Assembly (NCBI GenBank): GCA_030612165.1
Contig: JAUWOK010000017.1
Span: 1-14,704, forward strand
Origin: Dehalococcoidia bacterium
GTDB taxonomy: Bacteria; Chloroflexota; Dehalococcoidia; GIF9; AB-539-J10
Direction: 5' to 3'
DNA: 14,704 nucleotides
Below the pieces are notes generated by a model. That model saw nothing but the letters and a program-made list of their open reading frames with translations, was not told where the DNA came from and did not search any database. How positions within the stretch are numbered: position 1 is the stretch's first letter; the number at the start of each line of letters is the position of its first letter. Below, one piece after another: positions 10,245 through 14,704 of this stretch. Made by a program: the position numbers and the translations under genes.

Positions 10245-11183
10245 TCATCCCTGATTGGGAGTATCGAAGCATTGAGTTTGGGTGTGAGGCGCCCACGGTC
10301 TGCGCTGCCACCATATCGGGGCAAGGAATATCAGCATAGAAGCAATCCAGAGCAACCATGGCTCAACACTTGTAGTTCCTCTGTGCATCAATGCCACAAT
10401 TATCGAGGCCACCGCTGGTACGATAAGCAAAATAACAGTTTTAGCCTGGCGTTGGCGGATGCGGATAAAAGCAATAGTGACTATGGCCATGAACAGGAAG
10501 CTGAAGCTTATGGCAGGCGAGCTTATCTGCAACCTTATTACCATGGTGTTTACAAGTGTGGCGGCACTCCCTGAATACGGCATCAGCAGCCAGCTGGCCA
10601 TTATTGGCAAGGGCAGCAGGAGCATGGCAGTGTAGAGGGGATCCCTGTTTGCGGCTTCTCTGGCGATACGAACGGACACGAATATAGCCACGGGTATGTA
10701 GAGAAGCGCCGTCAGCCATATCCAACCGTGTGAAGCATGAACCAATAAAATACCGGAAATTGTGATAGACAGGAGCCAGTAACCCATCCAGGGGAAAAGC
10801 CATAATGGCTTGTTGTGTCCCCAACCGTAAATCACTGCAGCGACAATGGCAGCCAGCACCAGGTACAGCATAATGGTGTTTTGCCAGTAATGCGATACAA
10901 AAAGAAGGGCACCCAGAAAATGAGGCAAGGCGCCACAAAAGGCTTCCTCCCAGCTTCCCTGTCCGTGGACTTCTCCGAGCTGTTTGGCAATTAAACGAGA
11001 AGAGCCAAACGACTGTATTGCGGTTTTAGCCGCGTTCTCTCCGCTGGCTCCGCTTTGTATCAATTCCTGGGTTTTATCTTCCAAGTGTGTGCGTAACTCC
11101 CGGTCCACATCGCTTTTGACCCTGGAGTCGCCCTCAAAACGGGCTCCCAGTCTTTCCATATAAGAGGACAGCTTGTTTGACAT
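10245..11183 (-). CDS. PadR-linked multi-pass membrane protein with N-terminal HAAS/DUF1700-like domain
   Basis: A 312-residue protein from ATG 11183; an in-frame TTG at 11213 would add 10 residues but overlap padR. The first 70-75 residues are soluble and helical, with an LxxHLEDK-type segment and AIQSFGSSRLIAKQLGEVH. This fits the helical domain known at the N-terminus of membrane proteins encoded beside PadR regulators (HAAS or DUF1700-like). The rest is about seven or eight hydrophobic helices with a Trp/Arg-rich cytosolic C-terminal tail. I see no ATPase or catalytic motif, so transport or signalling function is unknown. It starts 7 nt after the padR stop, behind a weak AAGAAAG, so it is probably the second gene of a padR operon. 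Its stop lies 5 nt from the convergent ruvB stop. Gene identity is good at the architecture level only. Confidence 0.75.
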   Translation of the reverse strand: MSNKLSSYMERLGARFEGDSRVKSDVDRELRTHLEDKTQELIQSGASGENAAKTAIQSFGSSRLIAKQLGEVHGQGSWEEAFCGALPHFLGALLFVSHYWQNTIMLYLVLAAIVAAVIYGWGHNKPLWLFPWMGYWLLSITISGILLVHASHGWIWLTALLYIPVAIFVSVRIAREAANRDPLYTAMLLLPLPIMASWLLMPYSGSAATLVNTMVIRLQISSPAISFSFLFMAIVTIAFIRIRQRQAKTVILLIVPAVASIIVALMHRGTTSVEPWLLWIASMLIFLAPIWWQRRPWAPHTQTQCFDTPNQG

Positions 11184-11190
11184 TGCTTTC

Positions 11191-11529
11191 TTATAAAGCT
11201 GCTTTTGCCTCAAGAATGGCTCTTATCGCTACGGAGAAATCCTGCCAGGTGTCTAATTTTTGCTCCAGTACTCCGAGCCCTTTCCTGGTTATATGGTAAT
11301 AGCGCCTTTCTTGCTCGCCGGGAAGAGTCTGCCATGTTCCCTGGATGAGATTCGCTTTTTCCAGGCGGTGCAGGGCGGGATAAAGCGTTCCTTCCTTAAA
11401 GCGGAAGTAACCGTTGCTTTTCTTCTCCAGCTCCTTTATGATCTGGTAACCGTACGTCGGTTGGGCTTTGATGATAGTAAGAAGCAGGACATCGGTGTTT
11501 CCTTTTAGTAATTCGCGTTCGTAACCCAT
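11191..11529 (-). CDS. PadR family transcriptional regulator
   Basis: A small 112-residue winged-helix DNA-binding protein of the PadR family, which usually represses an adjacent membrane or transport gene until an effector binds. Typical family signatures are YGYQIIKELEKKSNGYF (26-42), the recognition region EGTLYPALHRLEK (46-58) and the wing with ERRYYHITRKG (73-83). A short C-terminal helix for dimerisation ends the protein, so it is the short PadR-s2 type. ATG 11529 is supported by GGAG (complement of 11538-11541) 8 nt upstream. Immediately downstream in the same operon is the membrane protein carrying a PadR-associated domain, the likely target. The ligand cannot be told from sequence. 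Confidence 0.93.
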   Translation of the reverse strand: MGYERELLKGNTDVLLLTIIKAQPTYGYQIIKELEKKSNGYFRFKEGTLYPALHRLEKANLIQGTWQTLPGEQERRYYHITRKGLGVLEQKLDTWQDFSVAIRAILEAKAAL

Positions 11530-11565
11530 CTTCGCAACTCCACGGTATTCTTTTTTAACAGAGCT

Positions 11566-11595
11566 ATTCTATCAGGGCGCTTTTTACATAGTCAA
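11566..11595 (-). promoter_or_regulatory. promoter of the padR-membrane protein operon
   Basis: On the minus strand there is -35 TTGACT (11595-11590), an 18-nt spacer and -10 TAGAAT (11571-11566) preceded by TGA, making an extended -10. Transcription would start near 11559 and leave about 30 nt before padR. PadR proteins commonly autoregulate, but I see no clear ATGT/ACAT dyad here. Confidence 0.6.
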
Positions 11596-11644
11596 TCCTT
11601 TCGCTGGTTTTTGCAGAAATGCTCTTGTGTATGCTTGTGTTGAT

Positions 11645-11673
11645 TTGCTGTAGATTTTTTTAATCGCTAAAAT
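11645..11673 (+). promoter_or_regulatory. candidate promoter of the dnaJ-like gene
   Basis: TTGCTG (11645-11650), a 17-nt spacer and TAAAAT (11668-11673, 5 of 6). It would give a leader of about 18 nt before ATG 11698. The -35 is only a half match. No CIRCE-type inverted repeat (the HrcA operator) is visible upstream. Confidence 0.4.
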
Positions 11674-11697
11674 ACTTGTCTGGTTGGATATGAAGAT

Positions 11698-12483
11698 ATG
11701 AAAGATTATTATGCTGTTCTTGGCCTGTCGGAACAGGCAGGTAAGAGAGATATAAAGCAGGCCTTTCGCAAACTGGCCATGAAGTATCACCCCGATAGAA
11801 ATCTAGGGAAAGAAAAATGGGCAGAGGGGAAGTTCAAGGAAATCGGAGAGGCGTATGCCGTGCTGTCTGATGAAAGGAAGAAACACGAATATGACATGAT
11901 GCGGCGGGTGGGCTTTGCCGGTGATGGGTATGGGGCTGGGGTTCCTGGCGGAGGGAATTTTGGTTCAGGACAAGCTTTTCAAGATGCCTTTTCCAACCCC
12001 TATATAGTCCAGGAAATGGCGAGGATGTTTGGTAAAGCGGGGTTGAGGTTTGACGAGGAGTTCATCAACAGTATGTTTTCCGTCGGCAGGGGAACTGCCT
12101 TCACTTCTTCCGGCGGCCCTGCGCCAGGTAGCGGGCAGACCTATCGGCGGTATTCTTCCCCTAAAGGTAAAGCACCTTTTTACCTGCGCTTCATGGGGAA
12201 GATAGCGGGTTTTATTTTGAAAAAACTGCTGGGCATCAGGAACTTTGGTTTTTCCGGGTTGGGTAGAGGAAGCGACCTGTATCAGGAGATCGTGCTTTCT
12301 GCCGCGGAGGCTGCTGCGGGGATTGAGAAGAGAATCAGCTATAAAAGAGGAGATGAAAAAAAACGCCTTAAAGTTAAGGTGCCACCTGGGGTGGTTCAGG
12401 GCATGAAGATAAAGTTGAAAGGGATGGGACTCAAAGGGGCAGTTTCTGGAGATCTTTATCTTGTGGTAAAAATCAGGAGTTAA
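11698..12483 (+). CDS. DnaJ-like (CbpA-type) co-chaperone with a single C-terminal domain
   Basis: A J-domain protein that should stimulate a DnaK/Hsp70 ATPase. The J domain spans residues 1-70 with the essential HPD at 31-33. A Gly-rich linker follows (about 76-95), then a variable middle with a basic-hydrophobic segment around 160-186. A C-terminal substrate-binding domain covers about 193-260, with DLYQEIVLSAAEAAAGIEKR and VPPGVVQGMKIKLKGMG. At 261 residues it is shorter than DnaJ (about 375) or CbpA (about 305). It lacks the CxxCxGxG zinc repeats, and only one C-terminal domain is visible instead of two plus the dimerisation helix. It is therefore not the main DnaJ. The start at 11698 has only a weak GGAT upstream, but the J domain begins exactly there. 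It converges with cvpA, 13 nt apart. No dnaK or grpE is in the window. Confidence 0.88.
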   Translation: MKDYYAVLGLSEQAGKRDIKQAFRKLAMKYHPDRNLGKEKWAEGKFKEIGEAYAVLSDERKKHEYDMMRRVGFAGDGYGAGVPGGGNFGSGQAFQDAFSNPYIVQEMARMFGKAGLRFDEEFINSMFSVGRGTAFTSSGGPAPGSGQTYRRYSSPKGKAPFYLRFMGKIAGFILKKLLGIRNFGFSGLGRGSDLYQEIVLSAAEAAAGIEKRISYKRGDEKKRLKVKVPPGVVQGMKIKLKGMGLKGAVSGDLYLVVKIRS

Positions 12484-12496
12484 AGAAGCTGAATAG

Positions 12497-12988
12497 CTAT
12501 ATGGAAAGGGAATTCTGAAGAAACCCCCACTGTTCAGGCAGCAAAGAGAATAAAAGGGGGAGTTTGCCTAGCAGGAAATTTGCCACTGCCGACTGCAGAA
12601 CGAAATCTGCCGCCCCGGGAAGGTAGATGCTGGCGACAGCCAGCGCCGCCGCGCAGAGCACACAGCCGATGCCCAGCCCCAGCACGAAACCGAGGGTTTT
12701 ATCCAGCCAGCCCAGCAGCACCAGCTTGGCGAGCTTGGCGACGAGCCGCCCCACAAGGGAAGCGACCACTATGGTAATTATCACGATGATGGCGAAAGCG
12801 GCAACTCCCGCCCAGGCCGCCCCCTCGGCGGAAAGAATGTTGGCAAGCTGGTTATGATATTGCCCGGCCAGAGCTATACCCCCCGCCACCCCGGCCAGAC
12901 CGAACACGGTTTTGATCACCCCTTGCGCAAAGCCTACCGTGGCAAAAACGAGAGCAATAATAACAATAACTATATCCAGCCAGTGCAT
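12497..12988 (-). CDS. CvpA family membrane protein
   Basis: A 163-residue integral membrane protein with four hydrophobic helices: about 5-25, 28-45, 62-85 and 100-122. The opening MHWLDIVIVIIALVFATVGF, followed by a G-x-xKTVFG loop, matches the CvpA/colicin V production family. The C-terminal hydrophobic region is amphipathic. Members are linked to colicin V export, biofilm and envelope stress, but the molecular role is not settled. ATG 12988 has a perfect AAGGAG 8 nt upstream (complement of 12997-13002). A TGC-TATACT extended -10 on the minus strand (13016-13008) is close to the SD and would leave almost no leader, so its use is doubtful. Its coding DNA is visibly more GC-rich than its neighbours, with many GCC/GGC codons. 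Confidence 0.88.
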   Translation of the reverse strand: MHWLDIVIVIIALVFATVGFAQGVIKTVFGLAGVAGGIALAGQYHNQLANILSAEGAAWAGVAAFAIIVIITIVVASLVGRLVAKLAKLVLLGWLDKTLGFVLGLGIGCVLCAAALAVASIYLPGAADFVLQSAVANFLLGKLPLLFSLLPEQWGFLQNSLSI

Positions 12989-13037
12989 CGCATTTTCTCC
13001 TTAACGTAGTATAGCAAGGGAGAGTGCAAGAGAGAAG

Positions 13038-13067
13038 TTGCCTCAGGCAGTGCTTCTCCCCTATAAT
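13038..13067 (+). promoter_or_regulatory. promoter of tRNA-Gln
   Basis: A consensus -10 TATAAT (13062-13067) with -35 TTGCCT (13038-13043) at 18 nt. The start point would be near 13074, about 16 nt before the tRNA. The -35 overlaps an 11-bp palindrome, TGCCTCAGGCA (13039-13049). Confidence 0.6.
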
Positions 13068-13089
13068 CTATGGGATTTCTCTAGTGCGT

Positions 13090-13163
13090 TGGGGATTAGT
13101 CTAGTGGTAGGACGACTGATTCTGGATCAGTTAGGCCAGGTTCGAATCCTGGATCCCCAGCCA
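13090..13163 (+). tRNA. tRNA-Gln, anticodon CUG
   Basis: A complete cloverleaf. The acceptor TGGGGAT (13090-13096) pairs with ATCCCCA (13153-13159), discriminator G13160, and CCA is encoded at 13161-13163. The anticodon arm is ACTGA / TCAGT around loop TTCTGGA, giving anticodon CTG. The T-arm CCAGG-TTCGAAT-CCTGG is perfect. The weak U1-A72 pair and G73 are known identity elements of bacterial tRNA-Gln and support the call. The CUG anticodon reads only CAG, so a UUG isoacceptor must exist elsewhere. No further tRNA follows. Confidence 0.97.
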
Positions 13164-13369
13164 GGTTTTGTCGGCGTATCGGGCATTTTGGATTCCGTTT
13201 TCGTAAATATATAGCTCCATGGCAGACTGATAGAAGAGAGTTTTTACGGTTTGTGCTTTATGTTGCTACAGATAGAAAGGCTGTTTTAAATACTCTGGCG
13301 TTTCAATTAAGAGCCAGTGATAAAAACAAAATTAGGGAGAGAGCAATTGACAAATGGTATCGCCAGTGA
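13164..13369 (+). pseudogene. open-frame remnant after tRNA-Gln, unrecognised
   Basis: One frame is stop-free from 13100 (inside the tRNA) to TGA 13367-13369 and reads like real protein, with charged, balanced composition: ...TDRREFLRFVLYVATDRK... ending RAIDKWYRQ. It has no ATG; the only in-frame conventional start I see is GTG 13253, with no good SD, which would give 38 residues. I do not recognise a family. It could be the 3' end of a gene whose front was lost when DNA inserted at the tRNA, or a short unannotated peptide. Its stop codon lies inside the inverted repeat of the hicAB control region. Confidence 0.35.
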
Positions 13370-13375
13370 TACCGT
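13347..13375 (+). promoter_or_regulatory. candidate hicAB promoter
   Basis: A perfect -35 TTGACA (13347-13352), a 17-nt spacer and a weak -10 TACCGT (13370-13375) with TGA just upstream, as in extended -10 promoters. Transcription would begin near 13382, about 77 nt before the hicA-like start. The spacer and -10 contain the inverted repeat listed separately. Confidence 0.4.
13356..13373 (+). promoter_or_regulatory. perfect inverted repeat, probable toxin-antitoxin operator
   Basis: GGTATC (13356-13361), a 6-nt centre and GATACC (13368-13373) form a perfect dyad between the -35 and across the -10 of the candidate promoter. HicB-type antitoxins with a ribbon-helix-helix domain repress their own operon by binding such dyads, and the downstream HicB has that domain. 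Operator function is inferred. A 10-nt copy of its right side, GCCAGTGATA, also occurs at 13313-13322. Confidence 0.5.
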
Positions 13376-13430
13376 ATTAACTAACCGCCGAAGACAGTAG
13401 AACACGACCTGATAAAAGGAGGGAGCGACG

Positions 13431-13520
13431 ATGGGGTGTGTCAGGAGGTTAATGCATTGTGTCACAGAAAGAAAAGTTGTTGGCCAAGATTCGCAAGAAC
13501 TCCGGGAACGTTTCCCTTAA
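13431..13520 (+). CDS. short leader ORF overlapping hicA out of frame
   Basis: ATG 13431 is preceded by AAGGAGGG (13416-13423) at an ideal 7-nt spacing, the best SD in the region. It opens a 29-codon frame (MGCVRRLMH...ELRERFP) ending at TAA 13520. It runs over the hicA-like start at 13459 in another frame. It resembles no family I know. It may be a regulatory leader peptide that couples or limits toxin translation, or a relic of an earlier start. The SD is seen directly; the role is inference. Confidence 0.3.
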   Translation: MGCVRRLMHCVTERKVVGQDSQELRERFP

Positions 13521-13677
13521 TGGCTTTGAGTCATTGATAAATGGTTACGGTTATATTGAAGAAGGCACAAAGCATCCTAAGGCTATTATAGGACCTTATA
13601 CCTTGCCTTACAAAAGAGAAAACCCGGTGAAGTCTTGTTATGTAAAAGAGTTGCTGGAAGTAATAGACAGCCTATAG
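13459..13677 (+). CDS. hicA: HicA-like toxin (putative mRNA interferase)
   Basis: A small basic protein of 72 residues starting at GTG 13459, supported by AGGAGG (13443-13448) 10 nt upstream. The layout fits the HicA fold, a compact double-stranded-RNA-binding-like domain. An N-terminal helix (about 1-13) and helix FESLINGYGY (23-32) come first. The segment GTKHPKAIIG (36-45) follows, whose H39 would be the catalytic histidine seen as GSHH in classical HicA. Then come a strand with PYKRENPVK and a last helix YVKELLEVI. The match is to a divergent HicA-like branch rather than the classical sequence, so toxicity is inferred mainly from the HicB-type gene 47 nt downstream in the usual order. A dyad-containing promoter lies upstream. 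Confidence 0.62.
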   Translation: MSQKEKLLAKIRKNSGNVSLNGFESLINGYGYIEEGTKHPKAIIGPYTLPYKRENPVKSCYVKELLEVIDSL

Positions 13678-13724
13678 CGGCAACCTGGCAAAGGTAACAA
13701 TCACGACGCACGATGGAGATTGAA

Positions 13725-14168
13725 ATGGCAAATAAGAGCAATATAGAAAAAGATCTGGAATATTATGCGAACCTGCCTTATACCATTATGGTCGAACAAT
13801 GGGATGATGGTGAAGGATTATATTGGGTTGCAAGAATCGCAGAATTGCCTCACTGCTTGATACATGGGAATACTCTCGAGGAAGCCGTTAAGGAAGTTGA
13901 GGAAGTTAAGAGGGACTGGATTAAGTCCAATTTGCAAAGAAGCCTCAAAATACCTGAACCAAAACCGCACAAATATAGCGGGCAAATTAGACTTAGAATA
14001 TCACCGTCATTACATAAACTCCTATCTCATAGGGCTGAGATTGAGGATGTAAGTCTGAACCAATATATGTCTATAGCACTGGCACAGTCGGTAGGTGTTA
14101 GTGCTACTACAGTTAAAACGAAGGCCAGGAAGCGCACGACAACAAAGACTTGGAAGGTAAAAAAGTGA
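13725..14168 (+). CDS. hicB: HicB family antitoxin with C-terminal ribbon-helix-helix domain
   Basis: Antitoxin that should bind and inhibit the HicA-like protein and repress the operon. Counting from ATG 13725 (147 residues), the HicB fold covers about 8-70, with the signature YTIMVEQWDDGEGLYWVARIAELPHCLIHGNTLEEA shown here only by its positions 16-51. A Pro-rich hinge PEPKP follows (about 78-82). A ribbon-helix-helix DNA-binding segment covers about 88-124: RLRISPSLHKLLSHRAEIE and SLNQYMSIAL. A Lys/Arg/Thr-rich basic tail ends the protein. I chose 13725 because GGAG (13715-13718) lies 6 nt before it. ATG 13713 in frame would add four residues but has no SD at proper spacing. Confidence 0.85.
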   Translation: MANKSNIEKDLEYYANLPYTIMVEQWDDGEGLYWVARIAELPHCLIHGNTLEEAVKEVEEVKRDWIKSNLQRSLKIPEPKPHKYSGQIRLRISPSLHKLLSHRAEIEDVSLNQYMSIALAQSVGVSATTVKTKARKRTTTKTWKVKK

Positions 14169-14254
14169 AAAACGCCGTTATAATATCGCCGGGTAGGCAC
14201 GAAGACCAGAGCTGCTACCTGGAAGAGGGGGACCCCATCATTAGAACGGAATAG
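14165..14254 (+). CDS. doubtful 29-codon ORF overlapping the hicB stop
   Basis: GTG 14165 overlaps the hicB stop by 3 nt (14166-14168), the arrangement of coupled genes. It reads MKNAVIISPGRHEDQ... to TAG 14254. There is no separate SD, although AAGG lies 11 nt before it. It could be the front end of a lost third gene of the toxin-antitoxin operon or chance. I do not recognise it. Confidence 0.2.
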   Translation: MKNAVIISPGRHEDQSCYLEEGDPIIRTE

Positions 14255-14429
14255 GGGCTATGTTAAGATTGTGTCCCGCTATCCTCAAGGGGTCTGTGAC
14301 CTTACCCCGATATTAGTATCACTACCGACTAGAGTCCAGCCGTTGTTGCCAGCAGTAATGCCCCGCAACTGCCTCAACTTTTCCTTGCTAGCATGAATGT
14401 TGTGGGTTATACTTTCCCTAATCTTCTTC
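14169..14429 (+). other. gene-poor spacer with short palindromes
   Basis: About 260 nt between hicB and the sugar nucleotidylyltransferase, with no convincing gene apart from a doubtful 29-codon ORF at its left end. It contains several small dyads: GGGGT (14289-14293) facing ACCCC (14304-14308), ATAG-GGG-CTAT (14251-14261) and GATA-N4-TATC (14310-14321). The right end holds a promoter for the next gene. It may be the decayed end of a mobile element, but I see no transposase. Confidence 0.45.
14385..14413 (+). promoter_or_regulatory. promoter of the sugar nucleotidylyltransferase gene
   Basis: -35 TTGCTA (14385-14390), a 17-nt spacer and -10 TATACT (14408-14413, 5 of 6). The predicted start is near 14420, only about 10 nt before ATG 14430, and no SD lies between them, so the mRNA would be nearly leaderless. 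Confidence 0.5.
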
Positions 14430-14704
14430 ATGAAAGCACTGATTTTAGCCGGCGGCAAGGGAACGAGGCTTAAGCCTCTTACCAATACTATCACTAAGCA
14501 ACTTCTCCCCGTGGCCAATAAGCCAATATTGTTTTATGCTCTTGATCAGGTCAGGGGAGCAGGCATCAGCGAAATTGGCGTTATCATCTCGCCAGAGACG
14601 GGTGACTTTGTGAAAGAAGCTGTCGGCGATGGCTCAAGGTGGGATGCTCAAATCACGTATATATTACAGAAGGAGCCACTGGGACTTGCCCATGCAGTTC
14701 AGAC
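14430..14704 (+). CDS. glucose-1-phosphate thymidylyltransferase / nucleotidyltransferase, N-terminal part
   Basis: A sugar-1-phosphate nucleotidylyltransferase of the RmlA/StrD group, truncated by the window edge after 91 codons. These enzymes join dTTP (or another NTP) and a sugar 1-phosphate, the first step to dTDP-sugars for surface polysaccharides. The start MKALILAGGKGTRLKPLT is the classic nucleotide-binding signature, with R13 and the following K24 region (KQLLPVANKP) that contact the phosphates. PLGLAHAV near the end is the family's next conserved loop. The ISPETGDFVKEAVGDG wording resembles the long, StrD-like form of about 350 residues more than the 290-residue RfbA, but this cannot be settled from the fragment. 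No SD precedes the ATG. Confidence 0.9.
   Translation, partial: MKALILAGGKGTRLKPLTNTITKQLLPVANKPILFYALDQVRGAGISEIGVIISPETGDFVKEAVGDGSRWDAQITYILQKEPLGLAHAVQ

Noticed and set aside
10230..10574. Forward frame of 114 codons starting at the ruvB end
   Set aside because: It lies antisense to the membrane protein gene, has low-quality composition and overlaps the ruvB stop; it is a shadow.
12530..12590. CCCCC/GGGGG inverted repeat with nearby A/T runs, considered as a dnaJ-cvpA bidirectional terminator
   Set aside because: It has a long loop, an imperfect stem and no T-run right after the stem, and lies inside the cvpA coding end. Too weak to call.
14285..14430. Reverse frame MKKIRESITHN...VRSQTP in the spacer before the nucleotidylyltransferase
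   Set aside because: A 48-codon frame with no SD and no recognised family, overlapping the promoter of the forward gene. Possibly a decayed mobile-element end, but not supported.
13090..14704. Search for a direct repeat of the tRNA-Gln 3' end as an attachment site
   Set aside because: No second copy of the T-arm/acceptor end was found downstream within the window.

Overview
The window looks like a chromosomal segment from an uncultured member of Chloroflexota, most likely class Dehalococcoidia. The partial 16S rRNA at the left edge is Dehalococcoides-like in its conserved stretches. It is followed directly by rpoB, with no tRNA, 23S or 5S gene after it. An unlinked 16S gene is a known trait of Dehalococcoides and relatives. 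This placement is inference from remembered sequences, not from a search.

Layout, left to right. (1) 1-1153: the 3' three quarters of a 16S rRNA gene. (2) 1154-1539: an AT-rich spacer with a post-16S hairpin and a good extended -10 promoter. (3) 1540-10239: a tight forward block rpoB - rpoC - ruvB, with gaps of 2 and 10 nt. It encodes the two large RNA polymerase subunits and the Holliday-junction branch-migration motor. (4) 10245-11529: a reverse two-gene cassette, a PadR regulator followed by a membrane protein with a PadR-associated cytoplasmic domain. It converges on ruvB and has its own promoter. (5) 11698-12483: a forward DnaJ-like co-chaperone with a J domain but only one recognisable C-terminal substrate domain. 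(6) 12497-12988: a reverse CvpA-family membrane protein, convergent with dnaJ. (7) 13090-13163: tRNA-Gln(CUG) with its own promoter. (8) 13164-14429: an accessory stretch downstream of the tRNA, with an unrecognised open-frame remnant, a HicA/HicB-type toxin-antitoxin pair behind a promoter that contains a perfect inverted repeat, and a gene-poor stretch rich in short palindromes. (9) 14430-14704: the start of a sugar-1-phosphate nucleotidylyltransferase (RmlA-like), cut by the window edge.

Functionally, the left two thirds is core housekeeping: ribosome RNA, RNA polymerase and recombination motor. The right third mixes small stress, regulatory and membrane genes with a toxin-antitoxin module beside a tRNA, a common place for acquired DNA. 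I did not find a convincing wholly new multi-gene system. The observations most worth following are the lineage-specific insertions in RpoB and RpoC, the 16S-rpoB adjacency, the hicAB control region with its out-of-frame leader ORF, and the unexplained remnant after the tRNA.
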